Below are positions 12,125 through 23,800 of a DNA stretch of 64,000 nt, one piece after another. The translations under genes and the position numbers were made by a program. Within the stretch, counting starts at the first letter, position 1. Each line of letters begins with the position of its first letter. This stretch comes from Sciurus carolinensis. Lineage: Eukaryota > Chordata > Mammalia > Rodentia > Sciuridae. The notes beneath the pieces were generated by a model that searched no databases, was not told the DNA's origin, and worked only from the letters and a program-made list of their open reading frames with translations. The stretch lies in assembly GCF_902686445.1 (NCBI RefSeq), contig NC_062217.1, positions 170,123,598-170,187,597 on the forward strand, read 5' to 3'.

Positions 12125-12451
12125 CCTGGGACTGGCAGACTATAGCCCACTAAGCAGATACAGTCCACTGTGTGTTTTTGCATGGTCCTCAAGTTAAGGA
12201 TGAATGGATTTTATATTTTTAAATGGTTTAAGAAAAAAAATAGCATTTTATGGCAGGTGAAAATTACATGTGATTCAATTTCAGTGTTTATAAATAAAGT
12301 TTAGTCAAAATACAGCCATGCCGGTCCATTACATATTTCTAGGCTGCTTTGTGCTCCAAGCACAGAGTTGAGTAGCTGTGGCAGAGACTGTGTGGCCCAC
12401 AGAGCCCAGAAGAATAACTCTCCCTTCACAGGGAGAGTGTGCTGATCCCTG
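12125..12451 (-). mobile_element. hAT-Charlie-type DNA transposon remnant
   Basis: It is bounded by imperfect inverted termini: CCTGGGACTGGCAGACT at 12125 and, on the other strand, CAGGGATCAGCACACT at 12451. The interior matches a common non-autonomous hAT element: 'ataaataaagttt' near 12290, 'gagttgagtagctg' near 12365 and 'agagactgtgtggcccac' near 12383. The length of about 330 bp fits such elements. There is no transposase. Confidence 0.75.
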
Positions 12452-12599
12452 TTCCAGATCACCAGCTTGGAGTTTAGCCATGATCATTCTATTTAGGCAA
12501 TTCACCAAATATTTCTTTTCAATAATGATACTTTTATATTCTAAGAACATTTGTTCTTGAGTTATTTTTCAAATCAGATGGGTCCGCTATTTTGCTATG

Positions 12600-13182
12600 G
12601 GTTTAATATTTATATTTTATTTGAACTTTTTATACAAGTTCAAAAAGATACATTATATGTGTAAAATTCAATAATTTTCACCAAATGTACATATTCACAT
12701 GACCAACAAAAGGTGAGTAACACTGGCAGCACCCCAAGAGTCCTGTTTTTATTCCCGTGCTCACTGTGCTCTAAAAGGTACCCACCGTCCTGCTTCCAAC
12801 CTGACCTTGAATAGAAGCATCCAGTAAGCATCCTTGTGTGAACAAGCTGAATTGAATTCAACATAATGCTTGTAGAAATTATCCTTGTTGTTGTGGGTAG
12901 CAATCATTTTTTCATCTGCATTTCTATATCCTGTGTCATAATTTCCTAATAATTCTACGATCAAAGTTGTTTTCAGATTAGGCTATCAAAATACCATTGC
13001 TACAAACATTCTTGTATGTGTTTTAAGGAATAGATTGTGCACATTTCCATTAAATAGAAGTAAATTGCTGAGTCATAGAATGTAGGTACAAATTCCCAGC
13101 ACAGCACATGAGAGACCTGCTGCTGCATCTTCACCAGCACTTGGTAGTATTAGTCTTTTTAGTTTTAGTCATCCTGGTGTAT
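12600..13182 (-). mobile_element. Old L1 3' end
   Basis: On the minus strand this follows the L1 ORF2 tail and 3' UTR in order. Plus-strand landmarks are 'aaattcaataattttcacc' near 12663, 'gctacaaacattcttgtatgtg' near 13000, 'aattgctgagtcatag' near 13063 and 'cttcaccagcacttggtagta' near 13129. It is decayed and interrupted by substitutions. Confidence 0.65.
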
Positions 13183-13372
13183 GGTTGTGGGTCCCTTAAT
13201 GATGGGGATACACTCTGAGAAATACATCCTCAGATAATTTCACCATGTGCAAACAACATAGAGTGTACTTGCATGAACTAAGATGGCCACAAAGTCACTA
13301 GGTGATACAATCTTATGTGAGCACAATCACACGTGTGGTCCATCATTGACTGAAACAGAACAAATATCACAA
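13183..13372 (+). mobile_element. Internally deleted Tigger-type transposon
   Basis: The left part ('ttaatgatggggatacactctgagaaat', 13195-13224) and the right part ('gtggtccatcattgactgaaa', 13336-13356) match the two ends of a TcMar-Tigger MITE-like element whose centre is missing. The element is non-coding. Confidence 0.6.
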
Positions 13373-13545
13373 TTTAATGGAGAAATACTCAGCTCTTTCC
13401 CCCCTGAGATGAGAAACAAAACAAGATTGCCCACCATTATTTTTATTCAGCATTGTACTAGAGGTTTGAGCCAGAGCAATAAGGTAAGAAGGTCTAAGAA
13501 TAGAGAAAGGAAAAACAAAATTGCCATTATTCACAGACCTTTTTT
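13373..13545 (+). mobile_element. Old L1 ORF2 fragment, plus strand
   Basis: The sequence matches the L1 reverse-transcriptase stretch that lies just before the catalytic FADD motif: 'aacaaaacaagattgcccacc' near 13415, 'tattcagcattgtactagagg' near 13444 and 'gccagagcaataaggtaaga' near 13469. It abuts an L1 fragment of opposite orientation at about 13550. Confidence 0.6.
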
Positions 13546-13559
13546 TCCCCTTGGTTGAT

Positions 13560-13905
13560 ACTCGTAAGGAAGTTCTTTCTACTATTCCCTTTTTATTATG
13601 AATGTGTATTGAATTTTATTAAATGCTTTTTCTGCATCCATTGAGATGATTGCATAATCTGATGATGTGGTACATTATGCTGATTAAATTTAGTATGTTA
13701 AATCAACTTTGCATTCTTAGAATAAACCCTACTTAATAATGATGTTTTATCCATTTTTATCTATAATTGAATTTGATTTGCTTATATTTACTTACATCAT
13801 TTGCATCTATGTTCATGAAGGACATTGGACCATAATTTTCCCTTCTGGTTGACTGAAGATTCTATCATATCTAGTTTTATGTCAATGTTTCTTATAGAAA
13901 GAACC
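13560..13905 (-). mobile_element. Old L1 ORF2 fragment, minus strand
   Basis: The minus strand matches the reverse-transcriptase region just upstream of the stretch seen in the adjacent plus-strand fragment. Plus-strand landmarks are 'aatgctttttctgcatccattgagatgat' near 13622 and 'tttgcatctatgttcatgaaggacattgg' near 13800. It is decayed, with no frame. Confidence 0.65.
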
Positions 13906-14265
13906 TCCAGCTTATAAATGCCATGCATCAGATTTGGGAAGACTTTTGGGGGCAGCCCCCTACGTGACTTTGGCAGACCAGTGGGTGGCTTTCGCATTTC
14001 AGTAACTGGTGTCTCCATCCATCATCTGACTTGCTACTCAGCACCGACTGCCGTCTTCCCCACAGACCTGTATCCAACATACTAGCACTTCCTGTTGTGT
14101 ACCACCAACAGGAAGTACCCTAAACGTGTTAAAAATTCCAGCTACGTCTGTGTCTTTCCTTCTCTGCCTTCTTCCAGTCCTTGTCTTTGTTCGAATAACT
14201 GAAACTCTCTCCAGACTCATTTCCCCACTTCCACAATCCATCCCACATTCAGAAGCCAGGGGACC
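13906..14265. other. Nothing recognised; short inverted repeat at 14080-14116
   Basis: No gene or known family is seen. An 'actagcacttcctgttgtgtacc' segment is followed directly by 'accaacaggaagtaccct', giving an imperfect 11-bp hairpin (CTTCCTGTTG with CAACAGGAAG). The sequence then enters an L2 remnant. Confidence 0.4.
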
Positions 14266-14640
14266 TTCCAAACGGCCATGCCTAATCTTCTCTGCTTTAT
14301 CCCCCCGCTGGCTTCCCATTGCAACTAGAATAAATCCCAACTTCTCATGGGGTTTTAAACATGGTCCAGCCCTTGTCCACCTCGTAATCCTCATGTCCTG
14401 CTCCCTGGACTCGTTCCTAAGCACTCCATCAAACGTCCAGGCGTCATTTTCTTCCTAGCAACTCTCTGTGTGAAACAATGTTCCTTCGTTCTCCGTTCAC
14501 TTTCTCCCCACCTTCCCCACGCTCCCCGGGGTCCGGTGGTTCACTGAAGGCCAGACCCCAGCACTTTGGCCAGTGCCTAATCCTAGGTGCAGGTTACGCG
14601 CTTGTCGATTGCTTGTCTTCTTTAACCGCCAGTTAAGTCC
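14266..14640 (+). mobile_element. L2 LINE fragment
   Basis: 'ctggcttcccattgcaactagaataaa' (14309-14335) followed by 'ccagcccttgtccacctcg' and 'cctgctccctggactcgtt' follows the late ORF/3' part of LINE-2. L2 was active early in mammalian history. This copy has no open frame. Confidence 0.65.
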
Positions 14641-15185
14641 CATCTGTAGCAAGGAGAGTCTCGAGAGTCTCGTCCAACTTCCTCGTCCAAGGGGGCAGAC
14701 TCCCTCCCTTTCTTATTTGCAGGAAGGCTTTTAACATGTAGGTGGTCCTGACTCACCTCGGCTTGACTTAGGATTTTTAACTTTCCGGGGGAGCAGAGGT
14801 TAACAGGTGGGAAGTGGCCTGGGGGCAGACAACGCAGTGGAGAGGGACTGCATTCCGTGGACACCGCGCTTTGGATTTGGCTCTTTTCCCAGGCTAGCGA
14901 CCTGCAGTCTGGTGCTGTCTCACGGTGCTGGGCAGCCGCAGGGGCCGCGGCCCCTGTCCCAGGAAGCCTCGAAGTCAGGGACAGTGACACCCACCAGCAG
15001 CCACGCTGCTACCGTGCTTCCGACTTACGATGAGTCTGTCAGGACTCTGTCCCATGCTGAGTCAAGCAGCACTGTGACGCCTTTCTGTCATTTCTGTGGG
15101 ACCTTGCGAGGGAGGAGAGAAGGGAGCGTGTGCTCAGCCCGGCCGTGAGCTTGGTGGCAGCCGTCCTCACAATGCCTGCTACCTC
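14641..15185. other. Unique GC-rich sequence
   Basis: The segment is GC-rich with moderate CpG content around 14820-15150 but too few CpG to call an island. A tandem 'gagtctcgagagtctcg' word lies at 14656-14672. No gene is supported. Confidence 0.45.
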
Positions 15186-15866
15186 TCCAGCAGCGTTGAA
15201 CCTATTCGTTCCTTCTAGTTATTGAGGTCCCGCTACGGGCCAGGCTCCGAACTAGGCAGCCGGGACATACTAGTGAACCAACGGACAGGGTTCCATCCTC
15301 GAGGAGTCCACAATCCACTTGGAAGGACCCAGGATAAATACTTAACAAACAACGAAGAAAATGATGTAGGACATAGATCATATGGAAAGGAGGAGAGGGG
15401 GCAGCTGAGGTGACGGGGAGAAGGTAGGTGGCAGTGTACAGCGCAGGGCCAGGCGTCTTAGTGGGGAGGTGGCATTGAGCATACTTGAGTGGGAGAGGGA
15501 GCTGACCCAGCAGGTGTTGATGAGGGTCCAGGAGAAGGGTGGGCAAGACCCGGGTGTGGGAGGAGCAGCAGCAGCGGATGCGGCTGGCGCTGTGTGGGTG
15601 AAGGGGATAGACACAGGAAGAGGCCCAGGCCCAGGTGACGCGAGCCATGTTGGTCTCTGTGAGGGCTTCTGCTTTTCCTCTGAATGAGTTGTCCGCCTCT
15701 GGAGGGTTTTGAGCAGAGGACTGGTGTGGACTGACCTGTGTCTGAGAGGATGTCCCTGGGGGCTGCGTTGGAGTAGTCCAGGGGCAAAGGTGGAACCAGG
15801 GAGAACTATTTGGAGGCTACCACAATGTTCCCAGCAAGATGACAGTGACTTGAAGCAGGGCGAAAG
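15186..15866 (-). mobile_element. L2 LINE fragment
   Basis: The minus strand matches a long 3' part of LINE-2. Plus-strand landmarks in order are 'ttattgaggtcccgctacgggccagg' near 15220, 'cctctgaatgagttgtccgcctctggagggttttgagcagagga' near 15676 and 'actatttggaggctacca' near 15805. It is decayed. Another L2 piece at 16766-16948 continues the same order and may be the same insertion. Confidence 0.7.
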
Positions 15867-15979
15867 CGGAGGTGGAAAAGTGTATTTTTAACATTTTCCA
15901 ATATGTTTTTATGAACATTTAAAAATATAGAGGATGAGACAGCGTCTTCTGTCTGAAGAAGAAACGGAGCCCACGAGTC

Positions 15980-16036
15980 TGAGATCAGCCTGGGCAAAAA
16001 AGCAAGACCCCATCTCAGAACGAAACCAAACAAAAC
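15980..16036 (+). mobile_element. B1-like (7SL-derived) SINE fragment
   Basis: 'gagtctgagatcagcctgggca' then 'gcaagaccccatctcag' and an A-rich (CAAAA) tail match the right end of a 7SL RNA-derived B1/FLAM monomer. The left part is lost. Confidence 0.55.
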
Positions 16037-16765
16037 CCAAACTCAGAGAGTTCATCTTTATAAAGTTATACTGTCTTGAAAATGGGTTATATTTTCCTGC
16101 CTCTTTGTTTGTGGGGTGATTTTGGGTTGTGTGCTAGACACGGCGAACACATGTTGTAGAGACGCTGGGTTCTGGTAGAAGCCTTTGAAGAATGCTTATT
16201 TTAAGAGCTGGCCCTGGACTGGCTTGGGAACAAGCTGCGAGCTGTCTTCCCTGAGTGGGAGGCTCCTCAAATATCGGTTCCATTCTTCTGGCCTTGGCAG
16301 GGCCTCTTGGGTTCTCACGCATGACTTGGTGTCAGCCAGAGATTTAGGTTGGGTTTACACCCAGAATTTGGAGTTCCCACTTTTCTGGTTTTCCTTTCCA
16401 GTAATTTTCCCCTCAATTTTTTCTTTTCTGTCAGATATGGTTGCGTTGAACTCCTTCTCCTGTTCTTCAAACCAGAAAGACCATCCGTTTTCTGTTGGAC
16501 CTCTAACAGCTCCACATGATGTTAACTTGTGTCTTCACTTGAGGAAACCCCATTACAAAGGGGAAACTCACCCAGAGTCATTCCCTCTACCCAGGTGTCC
16601 ACGCCTTCCGAGTCTGCCTGTTCTGTCACTCCAATGTCTTCAGGTGGCCATGCTTTTATATTATTAACTGCACAACAGCCTGTTTGATTGGAACGCCACC
16701 AACATTTTTAGAGCTCTTTTGAAGTTAGAATGTGGTGCTTGAGGGAAATTTGGTTTTACTCCAAG
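16037..16765. other. Unique sequence, nothing recognised
   Basis: No gene or repeat is supported. A 160-codon plus frame at 16185-16667 has no recognisable domain and no coding signature that can be judged by eye. Confidence 0.4.
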
Positions 16766-16948
16766 GGGTTTTATGGGAAAAGAGTGAAGATGGAGTTGGT
16801 ACCATTTGGGCTGGGAAGAATTCAGATGGGATGGAGTTCTGGGAGGGAAGAAGTTTGGTTTTGAGCATACCGAGTTTGAGGGGTTTGCTGAGTAGGCCAT
16901 TAGTACATGAGTATGAGTTTTGGGAGGTACACCTGGGCTAGGTGAGGC
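16766..16948 (-). mobile_element. L2 LINE fragment
   Basis: 'ttttgagcataccgagtttgagg' (16859-16881), 'gagtaggccattag' and 'ggtacacctgggctagg' match the reverse complement of LINE-2, and lie further along the consensus than the piece at 15186-15866. Both may come from one element split by later sequence. Confidence 0.55.
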
Positions 16949-17384
16949 ATCAGCCCACCATCCTTGTCCCCCCGGTCAACACAGGGGAGCACATTTTCAA
17001 GAGATCAGGGCTTTTGGAGAGAGTAAGGCTGCAGTTTTGTTATTTGTAGAAACATCAGGGGATTATTTCTGCTCCATCATTCAAGTCTTCAATAAAATTA
17101 GTTAATACCCACTGCGACTCAGCCCCAGAACTTTTAGGGCTCACTGTTCTGTGCTCATGATGTGTTTGCAAATTGATTGTTTAGTGTTTTGTTTTACTTA
17201 ACTTTTCAGGGTTAATGATAGTCCAGTGAGCAAATGTGCCCTCCTCAAAGTCTCCTCTCCCCGATTCCCCCTGTTCAGAGCATGAGGAATCTCTCCCGCC
17301 TTCCCCTGCCCGCCCCACCTCTCCTGTGCCTGGCCCCCGGCTGCACTATGGTCTTCTTAGCACCCAGCTGCATGGTGCCTCTGA
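16949..17384. other. Unique sequence, nothing recognised
   Basis: A pyrimidine-rich stretch lies at 17240-17340 near the start of the next L2 fragment. No gene, RNA or regulatory cluster is recognised. Confidence 0.4.
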
Positions 17385-17640
17385 GCTAGACCTTTCCTGA
17401 CCGTCCTGAGGAGTGTCCCGGCGCCCCTCCTCACCTGCTTCCCTCTCCCTCAGCAGCCCCCTTCCTTCACAGAACCTACCTCGGGCACAGTGAATGGATT
17501 TGCACACTCCCCTTTCCAACGGCCTATTTCTCTCTCTGGTACACAGTCTCTCAAGGAGCAGGACCACATGTCCTCTTTGCGTGTTTCCTGTACCTGTCTT
17601 AGCAGGTGGCACAAAGCCGGTGTTCAGTAAGTGTTGGTCG
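17385..17640 (+). mobile_element. L2 3' end
   Basis: 'agacctttcctgaccgtcc' near 17389, 'tctcaaggagcaggaccacatgtc' near 17548 and 'ggcacaaagccggtgttcagtaagtgttgg' near 17608 follow the 3' end of LINE-2. It is directly followed by a MIR-like fragment of opposite orientation. Confidence 0.65.
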
Positions 17641-17712
17641 GGCAGGTATGAACTCCTCAGTTTTACAAGTGACAAAACTAAAACCCGGAGGAGGGGGAAG
17701 CTGGGTTCCCGC
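17641..17712 (-). mobile_element. MIR SINE fragment
   Basis: 'cagttttacaagtgacaaaactaaa' with 'gctgggttcccgccc' resembles the reverse complement of the MIR central region. It is short, so the call is weak. Confidence 0.4.
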
Positions 17713-18585
17713 CCAGGTTGTCCCGTCCTCCTTCCCATTTCCACGGCTCTCCTTGGGAGCGGGCAGGAGCACATTCTCTTCATTCAGCATGGTGCGCGGA
17801 GATGGCCACCAGGTCTTGTCACATCCTCCATGTTTTCCCATTCCTAGGATCTGGGCTGGTCCTGAGACTGAGCTGGCCAAGGGAAGCTGGGGGAGGAAGC
17901 TGTGGCGGCTCCAGGTGTGGCTTCTTAAGAGCTGGCAGATGGACATTCTTACTCTGGAGCTCTTACTGCTGGGCCCTGCCACTTGAGAGGGTTATCTTTC
18001 TGGAAAGTCCACATGGAAGAGACCCTAAGACCATGTGGAGAGAGAGGCCCAGAGGACCCAGCATTCCAGAATGGAGCCCCAAGACTCCAGCCCAACTTCC
18101 CATCAACTATAACTGCAAGAGAGACCCGGGGAGACCAGCAGAAGAACCGCCCTTTTATCCCACAGAGCTCTAAAGGATTAAAAGGGGTTGGAACAGGTGG
18201 GGACCAGGGTGGGAAGACAGGTCGCAGGGCATGGAGTGCAGGGGCTGCTCACTCTCAGGAGCACCTGTATGTGCTGGAACTTGGGAGAGTATTCCCTAAT
18301 CTCTGTGTCCCAGGGGCCTCGCTTGCCTCGCCTTGTCCTGAGCTCTGGTTCTCAGCCACGGTGTGGTTGGGACAGAGAATGAAACCTTCACAGTGCCAGC
18401 ACGGAGTGGGCACTCAGCTACCACACTGACCAGCTGAGATGTGACCATGACTTCCCATCAGGCCCTTTCCATGGGAACTCTTGGCTCGGGGATGCTCTGC
18501 ATTAAAGTGCTCTGCACAGACCGTTCTCCCAGGTCTCTCGCACCTGCTTTCCTGGTTCCCGGCTCTGTCCTTTGCTCTACTTGGT
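17713..18585. other. Unique GC-rich sequence, no gene supported
   Basis: Overlapping open frames of 120-150 codons occur on both strands, as expected by chance in GC-rich DNA. None shows a domain, and they compete with one another. Confidence 0.45.
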
Positions 18586-18715
18586 CAGTCACTGAGCATT
18601 TCCTTTGGGCTCAGTGCTGCCCTGGGGCCTCTGGGTGTATGTGAGGTGGGGAGGCATGTGGCCAGCCAGCTGAGGCCCTGGCTTCAAGGAGCCTGGCTCT
18701 GGATGCAGCTGCTGA
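18586..18715 (-). mobile_element. L2 3' end fragment
   Basis: 'cagtcactgagcatttcctttgggctcagtgctgccctgggg' matches the reverse complement of the L2 tail ('gagcacctactatgtgccaggcac' type), followed by 'gaggccctggcttcaaggagcctgg' in the expected order. Confidence 0.55.
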
Positions 18716-20222
18716 GGAGGGCAGAGGGCAGAGGGCAGCCTGGGCTCGGGACGGATGGGGGAGCTCCATGGGAGACTGGGGTAGTGGGAAGGGGTGAGGA
18801 GGAGCCCTGGCCCTGGGGACGGAGAAGTCTGTGGAGGGGACTTGTCTGGGAACACCGCAGGCCCTTGCTGGGCTCTCCACAGCCAAGACCCTGCCCCATT
18901 CTGCTCACGCTGGCCTTCTGCTCTGCTTGTGCTCTTCTCTTCAACGCCCCCTTCCCTGCTACCTTTAGAAGGATCACGTCAAAAGGATGCTCCGGTAGGC
19001 CTTCCCACCTCCCACCGGAACACCATGTTGGTCTACTCTGTGGGCCGGGCAGCCATGTTTTCTGGTTAATGGTGGTTAAGGGTGCCCCTCCCCACGGCCC
19101 TCCAGCTCCATCGTCCTTTAATAAAATAACCTGAAGAGACTCGCCCATCGCCTCTGATCTGCCTGACTCCTTCGGTCAACAGGGGGACAGCTGGTCTGAG
19201 TGCCGACACGGAGAACTGTCTCCACAGGGTCTTGCACAAACTTGTCATCGGACGCCCTGGGTCTCAGGAGGGGAGGCCAGGCAGACACTCCTCTGGCTGG
19301 ACCTGGACTCTCCCGTTAGTGCAGGGCTTCTCTGCAGAGAAGACGACAGGGCGTTTTCGAATGGAATGAGCTCCGTAGGTTAAACATTTACCTTCTGCTC
19401 TGCCAACACAGTTAACGAGCTGAGCACACTCCCTTTCTTCACGCAGCGTGGAGGTATATCCTGTCTGAATTTCTAACAAACGCAGCTGAAATCCTGAGGC
19501 TTTGGTGGGAGCATGAGGTTGGGTCAGCACGTGGGGTGGGGACAACTGTCCCAGTTGACCAGGGAATTTGGAAGCAGACAGAACCCTTGTCCCACCTCCT
19601 GAGTGTCTGTGGCACTCAGCTGGGGTCAGGACAAAAGGTAGAGAAAAGTGCTTTTAAGCCTTTATGGCTCTTAGGGGTCAAGTTCCTCTAGAAAAAAGCA
19701 CCATGTTCTGGGATCCGAGGTTTGAGGCTCAGTGAAAATCCCTTGGACCATCATAAATGTTGCTCATGATATAATATGCACATTATTCTTAGTGTTCAGG
19801 TTTATGTAACCATTCTTTTTTAAGTTCCAATGTCCATTTGAAGTTTGGCCAGGAAGAGTTAACCAAAGACTGGACTCGCAGACCCTCCTCATCTGGGCCC
19901 TGGGAGGGGTCCGTAGTGGACCTCCACCTTCAGCCTCTCCTTGCTTAGGCAGGGCTGTGGACTCAGTCTTCAGGGGCCAGGCAGGTGGCATAACCAGGAA
20001 CACCTGGAGGACACCATGGCCAGTGAGGCCCTGGGCTCCTGGCGAACAGCGGCGTGACTTGCAGATTCCCACCGTGGCCAGCACCTGTGTGGTCAGGTCT
20101 TCTGAGTACACTAAGAGAAGGTGGACGTCCGGATTTTCCCTCGAAGTCAGCAGGAAAGCACGGGTGGATGAAACCAAGCCTGTTACCAGTTCCCTCTGAG
20201 CACCAGGCTGGGGTTGTGGTCA
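18716..20222. other. Unique sequence, no gene supported
   Basis: GC-rich at first (with a short GGCAGAG tandem at 18719-18740), then mixed. A plus frame of 217 codons (18481-19134) begins in the unique DNA upstream, runs through the L2 fragment and into this region, and lacks recognisable domains. No repeat family is recognised with confidence between 19150 and 20222. Confidence 0.4.
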
Positions 20223-20392
20223 GGCCTCTGGCTGTGTGATGCTGGCCAAGCCACATCCTTTCCTGGACCTTAATTTCCTCATCTGGAGAGTTGTGGGTCT
20301 AGAAAGTCCATCTCTAAGTTGTTCACCTGTGTGAAGGACGTGCACTCAACAGTCAGTACACTGATGCTGAATTCATGAGAGAATAAATCATT
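20223..20392 (+). mobile_element. MIR SINE
   Basis: 'gtgtgatgctggccaagccacatcctttcctggaccttaatttcctcatctgga' is the tRNA-derived and core part of MIR ('cttgggcaagtcacttaacctctctgagcctcagtttcctcatctgta'). The rest of the element decays toward 20390. Confidence 0.7.
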
Positions 20393-20800
20393 CTTCCAGC
20401 CTTTTTTTCAAAGATAACCAACCTCGTAAGAAAGTCTTAGGCCAGTCCTTTTTTCCTCTTAACCGATTCTTCGTTGTTTTCTAACTCTTCCTTTGATACT
20501 ATTTACCCCCAGACTGGTTTCTTTTTTCTACTAAACCATAGCTTTTGAACGGAGACTTCCAGACTTCCACACTGGGAACTAACTGCACTGAACGTGGCAA
20601 ATCTTCTTGGGTGGTCCTGATGGCCCCATAGTCAAGGGTCACTGATCCACAGAGGCACATCTCTTCTGCCTCTGATGGACGCGAATGTCTGTGACAGCAG
20701 GAATCCCTTGAAGAAGCTCAGGGCCAAGAAGGATGCCAGGCTCTGAGATGGCACCCGTGGCCCAGTGGCCAGATGGGAGCTGGCTGTTCTGCTCTGCTTG
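20393..20800. other. Unique sequence, nothing recognised
   Basis: No gene or repeat family is seen. A T-rich stretch lies at 20400-20530. Confidence 0.4.
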
Positions 20801-20875
20801 GCTTGTGGATGTGGAAACTGAAGCTGAAGGCAGGCGATTTACCTAAGCACTCACACCTCGTAGAATCCCCTGCCC
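20801..20875 (-). mobile_element. MIR SINE fragment
   Basis: 'gatgtggaaactgaagctgaaggcaggcgatttacctaagcactcaca' is the reverse complement of the MIR central region ('gatgaggaaactgaggctcagagaggttaagtgacttgcc'). Confidence 0.6.
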
Positions 20876-23800
20876 GTGCAAATAGTTGGTCCTACCTCTA
20901 CTGGGCTGGTTAGTATTCCAAAGACATTACATATAAGCTGGGGTCTTTCAGCAGATGTAGAAGCCAAGAAATCTTAAACGGAAGGGACAAAGAACAAGGC
21001 CAGCTGGAAAAAGAAGCTCACCCCTGGCCCCCCCAGTCCTGGAGCTTCATTTCACTCCACCCTTGTTTCAGCGAGTCCCCGGCATGCCACGGAGCCAACC
21101 AGAGAACCAAGGGACAGGTGAGGAAGAGCTCTCCCCACATCCCAGGGCCGTGAGACACGGAGCCTGGACTCAAGCTCCCGGCCACTGGGCTCGCTCCTCA
21201 GTGAAGAATCCAGGAGGGCATGTCCACTGGGTTGGTCTCCTTCCCAGGCTGGTGAACACACGGGCCTACAGAGTTCAGTTGGCCAAGGTTGAGTGAGTGT
21301 GTCCCATGGCTGGGGCTTCCCCTGGCGGGAAGGCCTCCTGGAGTCCTTGTGATGAGTCCAGTTCTGGGTGACCCAGGTTGGTGGAGGTGACCCCTGGAAC
21401 CCACTGGTCCCTCTGGATGGTGTCCTCAGTCCCAGGCTTCACTTTGGATTAGACCAAGCCAAATCTCCCTCCAGAACAAGCAGCTGGGATGGCATCCAGG
21501 GCTTGGGCTGAGGACGGGGGGCAGTGGTCCAGGGGTAGGCCCCACCTGCTGGTTGCTTCTCCCTGCAAAGCCCTCTTTTCACCTCCGGGTGCTGGCTCTT
21601 CTGGAGCTGCCTGGCCTGTGGTACGGGGACATCACTGGGGCCTCAGTGAGGGTGACCCAGTTCCTCATTCCTGCCTCTCCACCCTCTGCCGTCTGCCTCA
21701 TCCGTAACCTTGCTGCGAGCCTCAGTCACCAGCAGCCCGTCTTCAGATTATTTTGGCCTGGTGGGTCTCCCTGCCGCTGACCACCTGTCTCCTGAGAGGA
21801 CCCAAAGCCAACGCCTCCCACAGCAGATGGCTGCCCCCTCCCGCTCCACTGTGGCCTTCCAGCCAAGGCCAGGCCCAGCATGCACAGAAGAGGACTTGAG
21901 CGGCCGGCCAAGGTCGAGGTGTCCATCTGGACACAGGTGTCAGCAGTGCTGAGGGGCTTTGGCAGCCAGGCGTTTCCCAGGCGCTGGGCCCTTGGTCCTC
22001 TTTCAGTCTCGCTTCGAAGTCTGGAACTGCTCGGAGGCCCGGCTCCTCCGGTCAGCGCCTTCGAAAGCCCCTCCTTGGTCAGCTGCGTTCCTCTGCCCAG
22101 CCAAGGCCTGCTGGATGCAGGTCCAGGCTGCGGTGGGCCCACATTCTTAAACGTCTTTCCACGCCCTCAGACCTAGACCTTTCCTTCTCGCTGTTCAATT
22201 TGACCTTGTGCTGCGAGTGGGTCACATTCAAATGCAGGCAGTGTGACCCTTCCAAACTTGCAGCTGGAAACTCGCACAGGAAGCAGCCTTCGTTCTCCGA
22301 ACAGCGAGGGACCTAGCAGACTTGCTTCTTTCCATTTCTTTCGTTGTCTGTCCAGACGGTCTTGTGAGAGTTTGTTTTTAAGCCAGATCTTCTCCCTTCA
22401 GATCCCATCGGTAGGGCATGTATTCAGGGTTTTTAAAGAACCACTTCCTCCCCCCAAAACAGAAGCTGAGAAACACCAGTGCAGCCAGCAAGACTCATCT
22501 CCTATTCTAAGCAAGTGAACAAACATTTGTCTTTAGGGCCAAGGGGTCAGTGTTAAAGAATATTTTAGAAAAGAAAATGCAAAGCAGTACCTCCAAGTCC
22601 AGGCAGGCTGGCGACGTGCACAGGGATGACGGGGCCGTGGCCGGCTTTGCCTCGCGTCCCTCTGGGGCAGGGCAGGAAGGCGTCTTTGTCTCCATTCCAG
22701 CGTGGCCCTCCTTGGGTTCATTTCTTCAAAATGGCACCAGGAACATCTCATCAGTCTCCCCCAGTAACTGGCGCCATGGAGATGGTCCACCCGACGGATG
22801 GCTCTCCCCTGTGCGAGCTTCCTCAAGTGAGGAATCCATTCTCCTGAGCCCGTGGGGGCTGGCAGTGGAGTTGGCATACGTGAATTAAACGCTGGACTTG
22901 CACTTCCGTTAGACTTCAGACCAACATCAGTGCTGAGTGAACCCTGACCTGCGGGCGGCCCTCAGCCGCAGCCCTGCCGTCTCCACAGGCCAGCTCGCCG
23001 GCCTCCTCGTGGATGGGCGAATCACCTGTCAGGAGCCGCCTGGCACGGAGCTGGCATGGCAGTTTTGCGGTCTCCTTCGACTTCATCTGATGCCTGCCAT
23101 GGTTTGCCAGCCTGACGTACACGTTGCCAGTTCTAGGGGGAGGATCAAGTCTAATTTGAGCACCGTTCTATCTGCTTATTTTACCCACAGACGTGAATAC
23201 ATCTCTCCATATTATGTAAGTATTTAAACTTTCATTCCAACTGCCTTTCAGCACTCACTACACAGACAACCAAACAGACAGCTTCACTGTGCCAGAAATA
23301 CCTCCTCATGGGCCTTCATTCTTCAAAAGTTACAGAAATAAAACGTAACAAGACTAATGGAAGTCACAGCGAAGTCACCAAAAATTACCCAAATGTCTCT
23401 CTGAACTAGTTCGAAGGTTCCAAAAGTGTGTGCTGAGAAGTGAGGGTGGGAAAAAAATCTTCTGTGTTCCTGGTTTGGGTTCCTTCAAATGCAATATTAG
23501 TACTATGATTCCTGTTGCATTTGGCAATATGAAGAAGCTTCCAGTAATAAGCGGAGCATATGAAAATGTTTGTATTCAAGGCAGGTGAGCTGGACCGCAA
23601 TTGATGTAGTAGCGTAGGTGCGGTTCCCCAGGCAGGGAGCTTGATCCCGAGTCACCGGAACCTTTGGGGATGATTCATTCGCCTCAGTGAAGTGTCGCCC
23701 AGGACAGTGAATGAAGTGCTGTGTCACAGCAAAACCCCGCTCCTGTGAGTCAGGACTCAGCACTTACTCTGGTGACTGGTCCCAGGTGCAAAGGACTTGC

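Noticed and set aside
13373..13905. Classic twin-priming 5' inversion of one L1
   Set aside because: Twin priming would place the inverted upstream part before the downstream part. Here the order is reversed, so the simple model does not fit.
20876..23100. CpG island or housekeeping-gene promoter
   Set aside because: GC content is high in places, but CpG is scattered and no first exon or conserved promoter layout is visible.
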